Origin: Nonomuraea jabiensis
GTDB lineage: Bacteria > Actinomycetota > Actinomycetes > Streptosporangiales > Streptosporangiaceae
Assembly: GCF_014204795.1 (NCBI RefSeq)
Contig: NZ_JACHMB010000001.1
Location: 8,940,501-9,004,500 of the forward strand
Length of the DNA stretch: 64,000 bases
Direction: 5' to 3'
The notes under the pieces are model-generated. The model did not search any database and was not told where the DNA came from. It saw only the letters and a list, made by a program, of their open reading frames with translations. The position numbers and the translations under genes were made by a program. This document shows, in pieces, positions 50,509 through 59,127 of this stretch. Position 1 is the first letter of the stretch. Each line of letters opens with the position of its first letter.

Positions 50509-52899
50509 GTGCCCTCATCCGATGAGGCGGAGCTGTCGCGCCGCCTGGCCGCCATGACGTTGAAGGAGAAGGTCGCCCTGCTGACCGGGGCGGACGCCTG
50601 GACGCTGACCCCCGTGGCGTCGGCCGGGCTGGCCGCGCTGGCCCTGTCGGACGGCCCCGTCGGGCCGCGCGGCACCTCCTTCGGCGGCGACACCCCCGCC
50701 TCGCTGCTCTTCCCGAGCCCGACCTCGCTGGCCGCGGCGTGGGACGAGGAGGCCGCACGCGAGACCGGCCGGCTGATGGGCGCCCGAGCGCGGGAGATGG
50801 GCATCCACGTGCTGCTCGCGCCGACGGTCAACCTGCACCGCTCGCCGCTGGGCGGCCGCCACTTCGAGTGCTACTCCGAGGACCCGCTGCTCACCGCCCG
50901 CGTCGCCGTCGCCTTCATCCGGGGCGTGCAGTCGGCGGGCGTCGCGGCGACCGTCAAGCACTTCGTGGGCAACGACTCCGAGACCGAGCGGATGACGTAC
51001 GACGCCCGCATCGGCGAGGCCACTCTGCGCGAGGTGTATCTGGCGCCGTTCGAAGCGGCGGTACGCGAGGCCGGCGTGTGGGCGGTGATGGCCGCCTACA
51101 ACAGCGTCAACGGCCGGACCATGACCGAGAACCACCGCCTGCTCACCGACGTGCTGAAGGGCGAATGGGGCTTCGACGGCGTCGTGGTCTCCGACTGGAC
51201 CGCCGCCCGCTCCACCGAGGCGACCGCCCTGGCCGGGCTCGACCTGGCCATGCCCGGTCCGGACGGGCCGTGGGGAGACGCGCTCGTCGCCGCCGTGGAG
51301 GACGGGCGCGTGCCGATGGCGGCCGTGGACGACAAGGTGCTGCGCATCCTGCGGCTCGCCGCACGTACCGGGGCACTCGACGGCGTCGCCGCGGTCCCGG
51401 CCCCCGCCGTACCGGACGACGTCCGCGACCGGTTGCGCGCGCTGGCGATCGGTGGCTCGGTGCTGCTGCGCAACGACGGCCTGCTGCCCCTGCGGGCCAC
51501 CGAGCTGCGCCGGGTCGCGCTGATCGGACCGAACGCGGTCCGCTTCGCCGCGCAGGGCGGCGGCAGCGCGCACGTCACCCCCGAGCACGTGGTCACGCCG
51601 CTCGAAGGGCTGCGCCGGGTGCTCGGCGAAGAGGCCGAGATCACCGTCCACGCCGGCGTCTTCCCGCACGCCAAGCTGCTGCCCCTGCCCGCCGGCCTGG
51701 CCGCGGACCCCGAGACGGGGCAGCCGGGCGTTCGGCTGGAGTACCGTACGGCCGGCGGCGGCGTGGTGACGGCCGAGCACCGCGACCCCGCCACCTGGTG
51801 GTTCCCGATCGTCCTGGCCGAGGAGGTGACGGAGCTGGCGGTACGCGCCCGCCTCACCCTGACCGAGTCCGGCCTGCACCGGCTGTCGGTCCTGGGCACC
51901 GGACAGCACACCCTGCGCGTCCCCGGCCAGGACGACCAGGTCCACGAGCAGCTGCAGGACGGCGACGACATCGGCGCCCTGCTGCTCAGCCCGCCTTCGC
52001 ACACCTTCGCCTTCACCGCCGACGCCGGTCAGGTGGATGTCGAGGTGCTGATCAGCCCGCAGCGCAACCTCCCCTACCCGGTCACCCTGGTAGGGCTCGG
52101 CTACGCCCCGCCGCGCGGCACCGACGAGGAGGAGCTGGCCGCCGCAGTCGAGGCCGCGCGTGCCGCCGACGTGGCGATCGTGCTGGTCGGCAGCGACGCC
52201 GACACCGAGACCGAGAGCCTCGACCGGGCCGGGCTGGCGTTGCCCGGCCGCCAGGACGAGCTGGTACGGCAGGTGTGCGCGGCCAACCCGCGCACGGTGG
52301 TCGTGGTCAACGCCGGGGCGCCCTGGCTGATGCCCTGGGCGCGGGAGCCCGGGGCGCTGCTGTGGTCGTGGTTCCCCGGCCAGGAGGGCGGCGCCGCCGT
52401 GGCCGACGTCCTGTTCGGCGCCGAGCCCGGGGGCCGCCTGCCCACCACCTTCCCCGCCACCGAGTCCGGCGTGCCGATCCTGTCCACCCAGCCGGTCGAC
52501 GGGGTCCTGGACTACGCCGAAGGCGACCGCATCGGCTACCGCGCCTACCGTCCCGGCAGCGTGCTCTTCCCCTTCGGTCACGGCCTGTCGTACACGACCT
52601 GGGAGTATCTGCGAGCGGTCGTTGTGGACGGCGCCGTGGAGGTGACGGTACGCAACGCCGGCGACCGGCCGGGGCGCGAGGTCGTCCAGGCGTACCTGGA
52701 CGAGGGCGGCGAGCTCCGCCTGGCCGGATTCGCCGCCCTCGAGGCGGCACCGGGCCAGAGCGTCACCGCCCGCATCGACCTCGCACCTCGGACGCTGTCC
52801 CGCTGGGCCGGGGACGGCTGGGCCCGCACCGACGGCCCGTACGTGCTGCGCATCGGCCGCTCCTCCGCCGACCTCCCCCTGACCTGCACCATCGACTGA
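50509..52899 (+). CDS. GH3 beta-glucosidase
   Basis: The 796-residue protein has a GH3 barrel with LSDGPVGPRG, LLAPTVNLHRSPLGGRHFECYSEDP, ATVKHFVGNDSE (KH motif), and the nucleophile in VVVSDWTA (Asp about 229). A GH3 C-domain with ALIGPNA follows, interrupted by a PA14-like insert (VVTAEHRDPATWW to about 530), then LVGSDADTETESLDRAGLALP and a fibronectin III end (FGHGLSYTTWEYL, VRNAGDRPGREVVQ). There is no signal peptide. The GTG at 50509 is chosen because AAAGGA precedes it; an ATG at 50482 overlaps the small ORF stop. It would release glucose from deglycosylation intermediates such as rutinosides after rhamnose removal, an inference from gene order. Confidence 0.94.
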   Translation: MPSSDEAELSRRLAAMTLKEKVALLTGADAWTLTPVASAGLAALALSDGPVGPRGTSFGGDTPASLLFPSPTSLAAAWDEEAARETGRLMGARAREMGIHVLLAPTVNLHRSPLGGRHFECYSEDPLLTARVAVAFIRGVQSAGVAATVKHFVGNDSETERMTYDARIGEATLREVYLAPFEAAVREAGVWAVMAAYNSVNGRTMTENHRLLTDVLKGEWGFDGVVVSDWTAARSTEATALAGLDLAMPGPDGPWGDALVAAVEDGRVPMAAVDDKVLRILRLAARTGALDGVAAVPAPAVPDDVRDRLRALAIGGSVLLRNDGLLPLRATELRRVALIGPNAVRFAAQGGGSAHVTPEHVVTPLEGLRRVLGEEAEITVHAGVFPHAKLLPLPAGLAADPETGQPGVRLEYRTAGGGVVTAEHRDPATWWFPIVLAEEVTELAVRARLTLTESGLHRLSVLGTGQHTLRVPGQDDQVHEQLQDGDDIGALLLSPPSHTFAFTADAGQVDVEVLISPQRNLPYPVTLVGLGYAPPRGTDEEELAAAVEAARAADVAIVLVGSDADTETESLDRAGLALPGRQDELVRQVCAANPRTVVVVNAGAPWLMPWAREPGALLWSWFPGQEGGAAVADVLFGAEPGGRLPTTFPATESGVPILSTQPVDGVLDYAEGDRIGYRAYRPGSVLFPFGHGLSYTTWEYLRAVVVDGAVEVTVRNAGDRPGREVVQAYLDEGGELRLAGFAALEAAPGQSVTARIDLAPRTLSRWAGDGWARTDGPYVLRIGRSSADLPLTCTID

Positions 52900-52917
52900 G
52901 ACAGGAACGAACACCCC

Positions 52918-53688
52918 ATGATGCGACTCACCGACCGCCGCGTGCTGATCACCGGCGCCGCCTCCGGCATCGGCCAGGCCACCGCGCTGCGGCTGCTGTC
53001 CGAAGGCGCCCGCGTGGTGGCGGCCGACCTCGCCGAGGACGGTCTGAAGGAGACCTACGCGCTGGCCGGCCGGCAAGGCACCGCCGACCGGCTCACCACC
53101 CGCACCGTGGACATCGCCGACGAGGGCTCGGTTGGCGATCTGGTCCCGGCCGCGGTCGCCGAGCTGGGAGGGCTGGACGCCCTGGTCAACGCCGCGGCCA
53201 TCCTGCGCGGCGCGCACACCCACGACTGCTCGCTGGAGCTGTGGAACCGGATCATCGGCGTCAACCTGACCGGCACCTTCCTCATGACCAGGGCCGCCCT
53301 GCCGGCCCTGCTGGAGTCCGGCCGGGGCGTCGTGGTGAACTTCAGCTCCACCGCGGCCTTCTTCGCCCACCCGTTCATGGCCGCCTACTCGGCCAGCAAG
53401 GGCGGCATCGCCTCCTTCACCCACAGCCTCGCCCTGGAGTACGCCAAGCAGGGGCTGCGCGCGGTCAACGTCGTGCCCGGCGGCATCAGCAGCGGGATCA
53501 CCAACAACATCGGCTCGCTCGTGCCCGAGGACACCGACTGGAACCTCTTCCTCAAACTGACCGCCGCCATCGGCGACGGCCTGCCCGGCCCGGAGAACGT
53601 CGCCGGGGTGGTCGCCATGCTGGTCTCCGACGACGGCGCGTTCATCACCGGCACCGAGATCCGCGTCGACGGCGGCGCGCACATGTGA
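52918..53688 (+). CDS. Short-chain dehydrogenase/reductase of the rhamnoside operon
   Basis: The 256-residue classical SDR has TGAASGIGQ near residue 12, D of VVAADLAED favouring NAD(H), NAAA in place of NNAG, catalytic Ser in NFSSTAAF, YSASK (Tyr about 155, Lys about 159), and the closing GTEIRVDGG. It follows the GH3 gene by 18 bp with AGGAACG before the ATG, so it is the last gene of the operon. Possible roles are oxidation of free L-rhamnose or modification of the released aglycone; neither can be chosen from sequence. Other rhamnose catabolic genes are not in the window. Confidence 0.92.
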   Translation: MMRLTDRRVLITGAASGIGQATALRLLSEGARVVAADLAEDGLKETYALAGRQGTADRLTTRTVDIADEGSVGDLVPAAVAELGGLDALVNAAAILRGAHTHDCSLELWNRIIGVNLTGTFLMTRAALPALLESGRGVVVNFSSTAAFFAHPFMAAYSASKGGIASFTHSLALEYAKQGLRAVNVVPGGISSGITNNIGSLVPEDTDWNLFLKLTAAIGDGLPGPENVAGVVAMLVSDDGAFITGTEIRVDGGAHM

Positions 53689-53796
53689 GCTGAACGATAT
53701 GGCGCACGGTCACCCCTCGCGACGCAGGCCACCGCAGCGGTACAGCATGTCCTCGATCAGACCGCCGAGCCCCGGCCCTGGCGCGGTCTGCTCAGG

Positions 53797-54798
53797 TCAG
53801 GCCGACTCTCGTTCGACCACATGAACGGTGTCCGGGAGGAAGTCCAGTTCGGGGGACCCGCCCTCCAGCGCCGCCAGGAGAGCGCGCGCGATGCGGGCGC
53901 CCATCTCGCCGCTCTCCTGAGCGACCGTGGTCAGAGCCGGTACGGCGAAACGGGCCGCGGGGATGTCATCGGCGCCGATCACGGCCAGATCGCCCGGCGC
54001 CGCCAGGCCCAGCGTCCGCATCCCGGCCAGCAGGGCCAGAGCGACGTCATCGTTGTAGGCGCACACTGCCGTCACCGCGTCCCGCCAACTCGCGACCACG
54101 CCGGCCGCGTCCGCGGTCTCCATCGGCAGGGTGGACATGACCGGAGCCGGCAACCCGGCATCCGCACAGGCCTGCGCCGCGCCCTCGGCGCGCCCGCGGC
54201 CGAGCGCGGCCAGCCTCGGATCGTCCGGCAGAGCGCAGGCCAGCCGGGTATGGCCCTTACCGATCAGATACTCGGCCTGCAACCGTCCGATCCCTCTGAT
54301 CCAGAAGCTGGTGCTCAGGTCGTGATCGGAGGGTTGCGACGGCGGAAGGACGGCGGAGATGCCCGCCCGGCGCATGCTCTCCCGTTCCTGAGGTGTGAAC
54401 GGTCGCATGCCGAACACGGCCGCCGGCGTGAGCGCGCTCCACAGCCGTGCCAGCCCGTCGTCCTCGCCCGCGTGAACGTGCGTGACCAGGGTGAGGCCGG
54501 CCTCTCCCAGCACCTGCGCGGCCCGGTCGATCAGGTCGGCCATGGTGTGCCCCTGCGGCCAGTCGGGCAGCACGAACACCGCGACGTCGCTGCGGCCACT
54601 GCGCAGAGTGCGGGCGGGGGCGTACGGCGTGTAGCCCAGCCTTGCCGCGACTTCGAGCACCCGCTCGCGGGTGGCCTGGGGGATCGACTGGTTGGGCGTG
54701 TTGTTCAGGACGAAGCTGACGGTGGCGCGCGACAGACCGGCCTCTCGCGCCACGTCCACGCTGGTGACGCGGCGCGTGGTCTTCTTGTTGTCCGACAC
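53797..54798 (-). CDS. LacI-family repressor of the rhamnoside island
   Basis: The 333-residue protein has the LacI helix-turn-helix and hinge (TSVDVAREAGLSRATVSFVLN, IPQATRERVLEVAARLGY; about 12-62) and a sugar-binding-protein-like effector domain with VCAYNDDVALALLAGM and VIGADDIPAARFAVPALTTV. The start is a GTG at 54798 behind AGGGGG. It is transcribed toward the operon's 3' end, that is convergent with the SDR. Its promoter carries the same 15-bp operator found twice in the MFS-GH78 region, so it very likely represses both and itself. The inducer is probably a rhamnoside or rhamnose, by context. Confidence 0.95.
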   Translation of the reverse strand: MSDNKKTTRRVTSVDVAREAGLSRATVSFVLNNTPNQSIPQATRERVLEVAARLGYTPYAPARTLRSGRSDVAVFVLPDWPQGHTMADLIDRAAQVLGEAGLTLVTHVHAGEDDGLARLWSALTPAAVFGMRPFTPQERESMRRAGISAVLPPSQPSDHDLSTSFWIRGIGRLQAEYLIGKGHTRLACALPDDPRLAALGRGRAEGAAQACADAGLPAPVMSTLPMETADAAGVVASWRDAVTAVCAYNDDVALALLAGMRTLGLAAPGDLAVIGADDIPAARFAVPALTTVAQESGEMGARIARALLAALEGGSPELDFLPDTVHVVERESA

Positions 54799-54854
54799 CC
54801 CGTGCCCCCTGGCCGATCGTCGACATCTGCTGCTGGTGCGGATGTCAAACCGAT

Positions 54855-54892
54855 GTTAACGTGCGCAAGGATCTAAATTACACGTGTTAGTG
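54855..54892. promoter_or_regulatory. LacI-type operator at the lacI promoter (bipartite)
   Basis: TTACACGTGTTAGTG (54878-54892) is identical to 46198-46212, and GTTAAC (54855-54860) lies at the same 23-bp offset. It sits 57-94 bp before the lacI start, consistent with autoregulation. Confidence 0.88.
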
Positions 54893-55384
54893 TCCCGAGC
54901 CGCAAGACGGAGCTACGCCTGTCGCCCCGTTCGGCGACGCGTCGCAGGCGAGGTTCGTCCTGCCACGCCGGTACGCCGCGGGCATGGGCGGTGTCCGCGG
55001 ATTGCTGATCGCCGCGTCTGCCCCAGAAGCCGCCCGGTTCGGCGGCGCCATCGCCCTGGCCGACCCAGCGCCGCACCTTCCACCCGGCGCCCGCCAGGCT
55101 CTCGTCTCGTGGCCGCGAGCCTCCGAGGTGCGCCGTCATCGGCAACCGAACCAGGCGTACATCCGTCCACCACCGGCAGGGCGTCTGCCGGCGGTGCTTC
55201 CCGACAGCTTTCCGGCCGACCGGCCGGCGTGCTGACCACGGCGTCGGTCCGCTCGCTGGAATGTTGCGAGGAGAGTTCCCTCAAGAAAAGCAACGGGGGT
55301 AAGCGGTGGCGTGCCTGACGGATCGCGAGCTCCTGGCGTGGCAGGGCGGGCGTTGGGGCCTCGCCACGGCCGTGCGGACAGGGG
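54893..55384. other. ~490-bp region without a supported gene
   Basis: Between the lacI operator and the convergent end of the 55385 SDR gene I find only short overlapping ORFs of shadow-like composition on both strands. No domain is recognised. It may be decayed coding sequence. Confidence 0.5.
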
Positions 55385-56200
55385 TCAGCCCTGCGCGGCA
55401 AGGGAGACGTGCTCCCAGTCGGCCCAGGTCCGCAGGCGCTGGTCGTACAGGGTCTTCACCAGTTGGGTGGGCTGCTCGCCGAAGAGCACCCGCAGTGGCG
55501 GGTTGTCGGCGTCGACGATCGTCAGGAGGGCGGACCCGGCGGCGGCGGGGTCGCCGGGGTTGCCGGCGCCTCTTCGGGCGGCCATGGCGGCCCTGATGCC
55601 GTCGTAGGCGGGGTCGGGTTCGGCGTGGACGGCGGAGGAGCCGGCCCAGTCGGTGCTGAAGCCGCCGGGTTCGACGAGGGTGACCTTGATCCCGAAGCCG
55701 GCGACTTCCTGGGCCAGGGATTCGGTGAGCCCTTCGAGGGCCCACTTGGAAGCGTGGTAGCCGCCGAGGTTGGGGAAGGCGCCGATGCCGCCGATCGTGG
55801 AGATCTGGATGATGTGCCCGGAGCCTTGCACGCGCAGGTGGGGCAGGACCGCCTGGGTGACCCAGACGGCGCCGAAGAAGTTGGTCTCCATCTGGTCGCG
55901 CAGACGCTGCTCGTCCAGTTCTTCGACGGCGCCGAACAGGCCGTAGCCGGCGTTGTTCACAACGACGTCGATCCGGCCGAAGTGGCCGTGCGCCGCCCCG
56001 ACGGCCTTGGTGACGGCACTCTTGTCGGTCACGTCGAGCGGCAGAGGAAGAACGAGGTCGCCGAACCGCGCCACGAGGTCGTCGAGCGCCTGGACGTCGC
56101 GGGCCGTCGCCGCCACTTGGTCGCCTCGCTGGAGGGCGGCCTCGGCGAACGACCGGCCCAGCCCGCGGGATGCGCCGGTGATGAACCAGATCTTGCCCAT
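55385..56200 (-). CDS. Short-chain dehydrogenase/reductase
   Basis: The 271-residue SDR has TGASRGLGR near residue 9, NNAGYGLFG near 85, catalytic Ser in QISTIGGI and YHASK (Tyr about 151). A C-terminal extension of about 70 residues (DPAAAGSALLTIVDADNPPLRVLFG) is typical of the large group of NADP-dependent SDRs often labelled oxidoreductase/retinol dehydrogenase-like. The ATG at 56200 follows GAGGAGA. It is divergent from a TetR gene at 56330 with a palindrome between them, the usual layout for a repressor-controlled reductase. The substrate is unknown. Confidence 0.93.
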   Translation of the reverse strand: MGKIWFITGASRGLGRSFAEAALQRGDQVAATARDVQALDDLVARFGDLVLPLPLDVTDKSAVTKAVGAAHGHFGRIDVVVNNAGYGLFGAVEELDEQRLRDQMETNFFGAVWVTQAVLPHLRVQGSGHIIQISTIGGIGAFPNLGGYHASKWALEGLTESLAQEVAGFGIKVTLVEPGGFSTDWAGSSAVHAEPDPAYDGIRAAMAARRGAGNPGDPAAAGSALLTIVDADNPPLRVLFGEQPTQLVKTLYDQRLRTWADWEHVSLAAQG

Positions 56201-56292
56201 GTGTGTCTCCTCAGAAGAGCTGGTCGGCGAGGGGCAGGGGGCTCCTGCCTGCCTACGCATGCCACCCTAACGCGATAATTAGACTAAGTACA

Positions 56293-56311
56293 ACTATAGA
56301 CGGAGTATAGT
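56293..56311. promoter_or_regulatory. TetR operator candidate between SDR and tetR
   Basis: ACTATA (56293-56298) and TATAGT (56306-56311) form a perfect inverted repeat with a 7-bp centre. TATAGAC recurs at 56295 and 56315. The AT-rich 80-bp region also must contain both promoters. Confidence 0.65.
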
Positions 56312-56329
56312 GCGGTATAGACTGGTTCT

Positions 56330-56950
56330 GTGACTGTGGACTCACCCGACTCGCCCGACTCTCCCCGGGCGCCGCATGGGCTGCGTGAGCGCAAGAAGTG
56401 GCGCGCGCGCCGCGCCATCCGGGAGGCGGCGTTGCGGCTGTTCGTCGAGCACGGCTACGAGTCGGTGACTGTCGAGCAGATCGCCGCGGCCGCGGAGGTG
56501 TCACGGGCCACGTTCTTCAACTACTTCGCCGGCAAGGAAGCCACGATCACCGAGCCGGACCCTGACGAGATCGCCGCCTGGGCGGAGATCCGTGCGCGCC
56601 GTCCTGCCGATGAGCCCCTGTGGCCGGCTCTCACCGCGGTGGTTCTTGAGAGCTTCCGGTCCAGTGAACGATCACTGGTGGCCCAGAAGCGCATCAAGGC
56701 TGCCTCGCCGGCCTTGGCGGGCACCTTCAGCCGCTCGAGCCAGTGGATCGCGCGAGACCTGCGCGAGTGGGTCGACCAGCGGACCCCGGCAGAACAACGT
56801 CCCTGGGCCCGCCTGCAGCTCAACGTCGCCATGGCGGCCTTGGCGACCGCCTACGAGGAGTGGCAGGCCGACCAGCCCTTCGAGCGGTTCGTGGACACCG
56901 CGCGCGCCTACCTTCAGCGACTCGCGGAGGGCATTCATCCGTCCGGCTGA
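56330..56950 (+). CDS. TetR-family transcriptional regulator
   Basis: The 206-residue protein has a TetR helix-turn-helix (RRAIREAALRLFVEHGYESV, VEQIAAAAEVSRATFFNYFAGKE; about 27-72) and an acyl-/multidrug-regulator-like C-domain (WIARDLREWVDQRTPAEQRPW). The start is the GTG at 56330. It is divergent from the SDR gene and presumably represses it through the palindrome at 56293. The region just downstream holds gene fragments rather than a partner. Confidence 0.94.
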   Translation: MTVDSPDSPDSPRAPHGLRERKKWRARRAIREAALRLFVEHGYESVTVEQIAAAAEVSRATFFNYFAGKEATITEPDPDEIAAWAEIRARRPADEPLWPALTAVVLESFRSSERSLVAQKRIKAASPALAGTFSRSSQWIARDLREWVDQRTPAEQRPWARLQLNVAMAALATAYEEWQADQPFERFVDTARAYLQRLAEGIHPSG

Positions 56951-57042
56951 CAGCTCGCGGGACTGCCGCCGGGAGGGCCGTGGGCGCCCTTTGTCCCTGG
57001 CACCTCTGGAGATCGACGTCGCTGCCCATCGTCGTCACGGGC

Positions 57043-57229
57043 GGGGTCCTCGGCGAGGTCAGCGTGTTCGGCTGGGGCGATGAGGAGCTGGGACGCTTCG
57101 CCACCCCGGCGCTGTCCACGGTGGCCATGGCCAGGCTCATCGCGAAGGTACGCGGCGAGCCCGCGCCGGAGCCTGCCGCACGGTCGATCAACCCCGGTCA
57201 TCGTTCGAGAGACGGTCGGCCCGCCACCC
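57043..57229 (+). pseudogene. Frameshifted C-terminal remnant of a LacI-family regulator
   Basis: One frame reads VSVFGWGDEELGRFATPALS then TVAMARLIAKVRGEPAPE, the end of a LacI effector domain. The expected last strand PVIVRETVGPP continues in a different frame from 57194, so a frameshift separates them. Everything upstream (helix-turn-helix and most of the effector domain) is missing. Confidence 0.7.
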
Positions 57230-57237
57230 CCGGCGGC

Positions 57238-57429
57238 CCGAAGGCCCCGCCCGAGTACGTCTGGGACGGCGACGGCAACAGCCACGTCTGGACGGCCAAG
57301 GCCGCGCAGGAGTACGGCGTCGAGCGCTTCTTCGCCGTCCCCTGGAGTCCGACGCGAACGCCTCGCTCCGTCTTGGGCGGGGCGGTGACGTTCCCGTCAC
57401 GCGCCCCGACGACGATCGTCCTGCGCTGA
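57238..57429 (+). pseudogene. Fragment resembling a glycoside hydrolase
   Basis: The frame gives PEYVWDGDGNSHVWTAKAAQ then EYGVERFFAVPWSPT, recalling the W...A..YGV..F.A..WSPP segment of GH30-type galactanases. It then runs into unrelated sequence and a stop. No other part of such an enzyme is present. The family assignment is tentative; the fragment status is clearer than the identity. Confidence 0.4.
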
Positions 57430-57496
57430 GCCGGGATCGCTCGTGCCGAGCCGCCGGGTACGCGACCCGGCAACTCGGTTCGGTCCTGCCGCCGGA

Positions 57497-58222
57497 TCAG
57501 GACGAGGGCAGCGGCGTCCAGGTACGCAGCCGCCCGCACATGCCGAAGGCGCGCGGCTCCGGTCCGGAGGTGGTCCTTACCACGGTGGCCTGCCCGAGGT
57601 GGGCGGGATCGCCGCTCGCAATGGCCACGAGCTGCTCGCGGGTGCGTTCGGTCTCGGCCGCGACGGTCTTGTCCCACAGCTCCTTCCAGGACGCGGCCCG
57701 AGGCCGGACGATCGCCGCCGCGAGCCGATGGAAGTCCGCCAGCGCCTGCTCGCCACGCTCCTCCACGGCCTCCAGGAGCTGCCGGAACCCGGTGATCGCC
57801 AGGTCCCGCCGGGCCCGCGCGGCCGCCGCCCGTTCGTCCTCGGACCCCTGCGCCGGCAGCGTGGCGGCGGCGAGGTAGGCGTCACGGTCGCGCAGGACGT
57901 CGGTGGGGAAGGTGAGTACGGCGTCGCCGGCCTCGGGCAGCCCCGCGTTCTGCATGATCACGACCAGCCGCAGGTCCTCCTCGTTGACCAGGCGATGGAT
58001 CGTACCGGGGGAGAACCACAGCACCGTGCCTGCTTCGAGCCGGTCCCGGGCGAAGCCCGCGGCGCTGAGGGTGTGCACCTCCCCGCGGCCCGCGGTCACG
58101 ACGTACGCCTCGGTCGAGACCGTGTGCAGGTGGGGTGTGCCGCCGTGCACGCCGTCCGCGCACTCCCAGTCGTAGACCGCCAGGTCGCTGATCGACGTGC
58201 CGCCCGGGAACAGCGGAGTCAC
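57497..58222 (-). CDS. Cupin-domain protein
   Basis: The 241-residue protein has an N-terminal cupin (about 10-110) with metal-type histidines in GGTPHLHTVSTEAYVV and FSPGTIHRLVNEEDLRLVVI. An Arg/Glu-rich helical C-terminal half follows (DERAAAARARRDLAITGFRQL, ALADFHRLAAAIV). Such cupins in sugar-catabolic operons act as isomerases, epimerases or binding proteins. The start is a GTG at 58222 overlapping the stop of the PmoA-like gene (GTGA). It is the last gene of the three-gene operon with PmoA-like and Gfo/Idh/MocA proteins. Confidence 0.85.
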   Translation of the reverse strand: MTPLFPGGTSISDLAVYDWECADGVHGGTPHLHTVSTEAYVVTAGRGEVHTLSAAGFARDRLEAGTVLWFSPGTIHRLVNEEDLRLVVIMQNAGLPEAGDAVLTFPTDVLRDRDAYLAAATLPAQGSEDERAAAARARRDLAITGFRQLLEAVEERGEQALADFHRLAAAIVRPRAASWKELWDKTVAAETERTREQLVAIASGDPAHLGQATVVRTTSGPEPRAFGMCGRLRTWTPLPSS

Positions 58223-59127
58223 AGCGCGAACTCCGCGCCGAGCTCGTCCAGCTCCGCCCGGTCGCACATGTGGTCGATGAAGACGTAGCGGTGCGCGAGT
58301 TCGAGGGTGTCGCCGTCGGCCAGCGCGATCTCCTCGTCGAAGGCGGGGGAGGGGCTGATCACGGCGAACGCCTCCCTGCGGACGAACCACTTGATCGGCA
58401 CCGACGCGCTGGAGTGTCCGGCGATGGCCAGTACGGTGCCGCCGCCGTCGAGCTCGTCGTGCTGCCCGACCATGGCCAGCCAGGGCGCCTCGGCGCCCAT
58501 CATCTCCTCGCCGCCCTTCCCGCCGGCGGCGATGATCGTCCCGCCTGTCCAGGACCGGGGGCCGCGCCAGAAGTAGCCCGCGTACCCGGCCATCGGCCTG
58601 CCGTGCGTGGTGGGGCTGCCGAAGTCGAGCGTGGCGCCGCGGACGTTGCGCAGCTGCGTGGTGAAGTCCAGGGCCCAGATGCCGCGCTCGGCGTCCACGC
58701 CGTGGAAGACCTGGCGGCGCTGCTCGGTGATCCAGTGCTCGCCCTGTGCCGAGACCCAGTGCAGGCTCTCCGCGACCGTCACCCGCTCTCCGTCGGAGGA
58801 GAGCTCGGTGAAGTCGATGTGGTTCATGTGGCCGAGGTTGTCCTCCCAGTGGTAGTTCTTCTCCACCGAGAACGTGGGGCCGCCCCAGAAGTTCTGCCCG
58901 GACAGGTGGGCCCAGGTCATCTGCAGGCCCTTGTGCCAGCGGTGGTCGTGCGGCCGGTAGACCGACATGGGCGCGCCGGACAGGCTGCGGATGGGGTGGA
59001 GGTACGGCTTGGGCGCCTCGGAGTCGGGCGCCTCCGGGTGGTAGACGTACTGCGCGATGTCCACGTCGCCGGCGGTGACGATCAGGGACCTGTCCGCGTC
59101 GCGGACGCTGAGCTTCGTTTCAGGCAT
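58219..59127 (-). CDS. PmoA-like protein (DUF6807 family)
   Basis: The 302-residue protein has PYLHPIRSLSGAPMSVYRPHD then HRWHKGLQMTWAHLSGQNFW, the signature of the PmoA/DUF6807 family, all beta and with conserved His suggesting a sugar-mutarotase-like fold. In genomes the family accompanies Gfo/Idh/MocA dehydrogenases in carbohydrate operons, as here: its ATG at 59127 overlaps the end of the dehydrogenase gene by 8 bp and its stop overlaps the cupin start. The name PmoA (methane monooxygenase) is historical; no methane role is implied. Confidence 0.9.
   Translation of the reverse strand: MPETKLSVRDADRSLIVTAGDVDIAQYVYHPEAPDSEAPKPYLHPIRSLSGAPMSVYRPHDHRWHKGLQMTWAHLSGQNFWGGPTFSVEKNYHWEDNLGHMNHIDFTELSSDGERVTVAESLHWVSAQGEHWITEQRRQVFHGVDAERGIWALDFTTQLRNVRGATLDFGSPTTHGRPMAGYAGYFWRGPRSWTGGTIIAAGGKGGEEMMGAEAPWLAMVGQHDELDGGGTVLAIAGHSSASVPIKWFVRREAFAVISPSPAFDEEIALADGDTLELAHRYVFIDHMCDRAELDELGAEFAL

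Noticed and set aside
54893..55384. Short ORFs on both strands downstream of the lacI operator
   Set aside because: No domain, no ribosome sites, composition like shadow frames.
58219..59127. Methane monooxygenase subunit
   Set aside because: The PmoA label is a family name; no transmembrane helices or copper-site residues of particulate methane monooxygenase are present.
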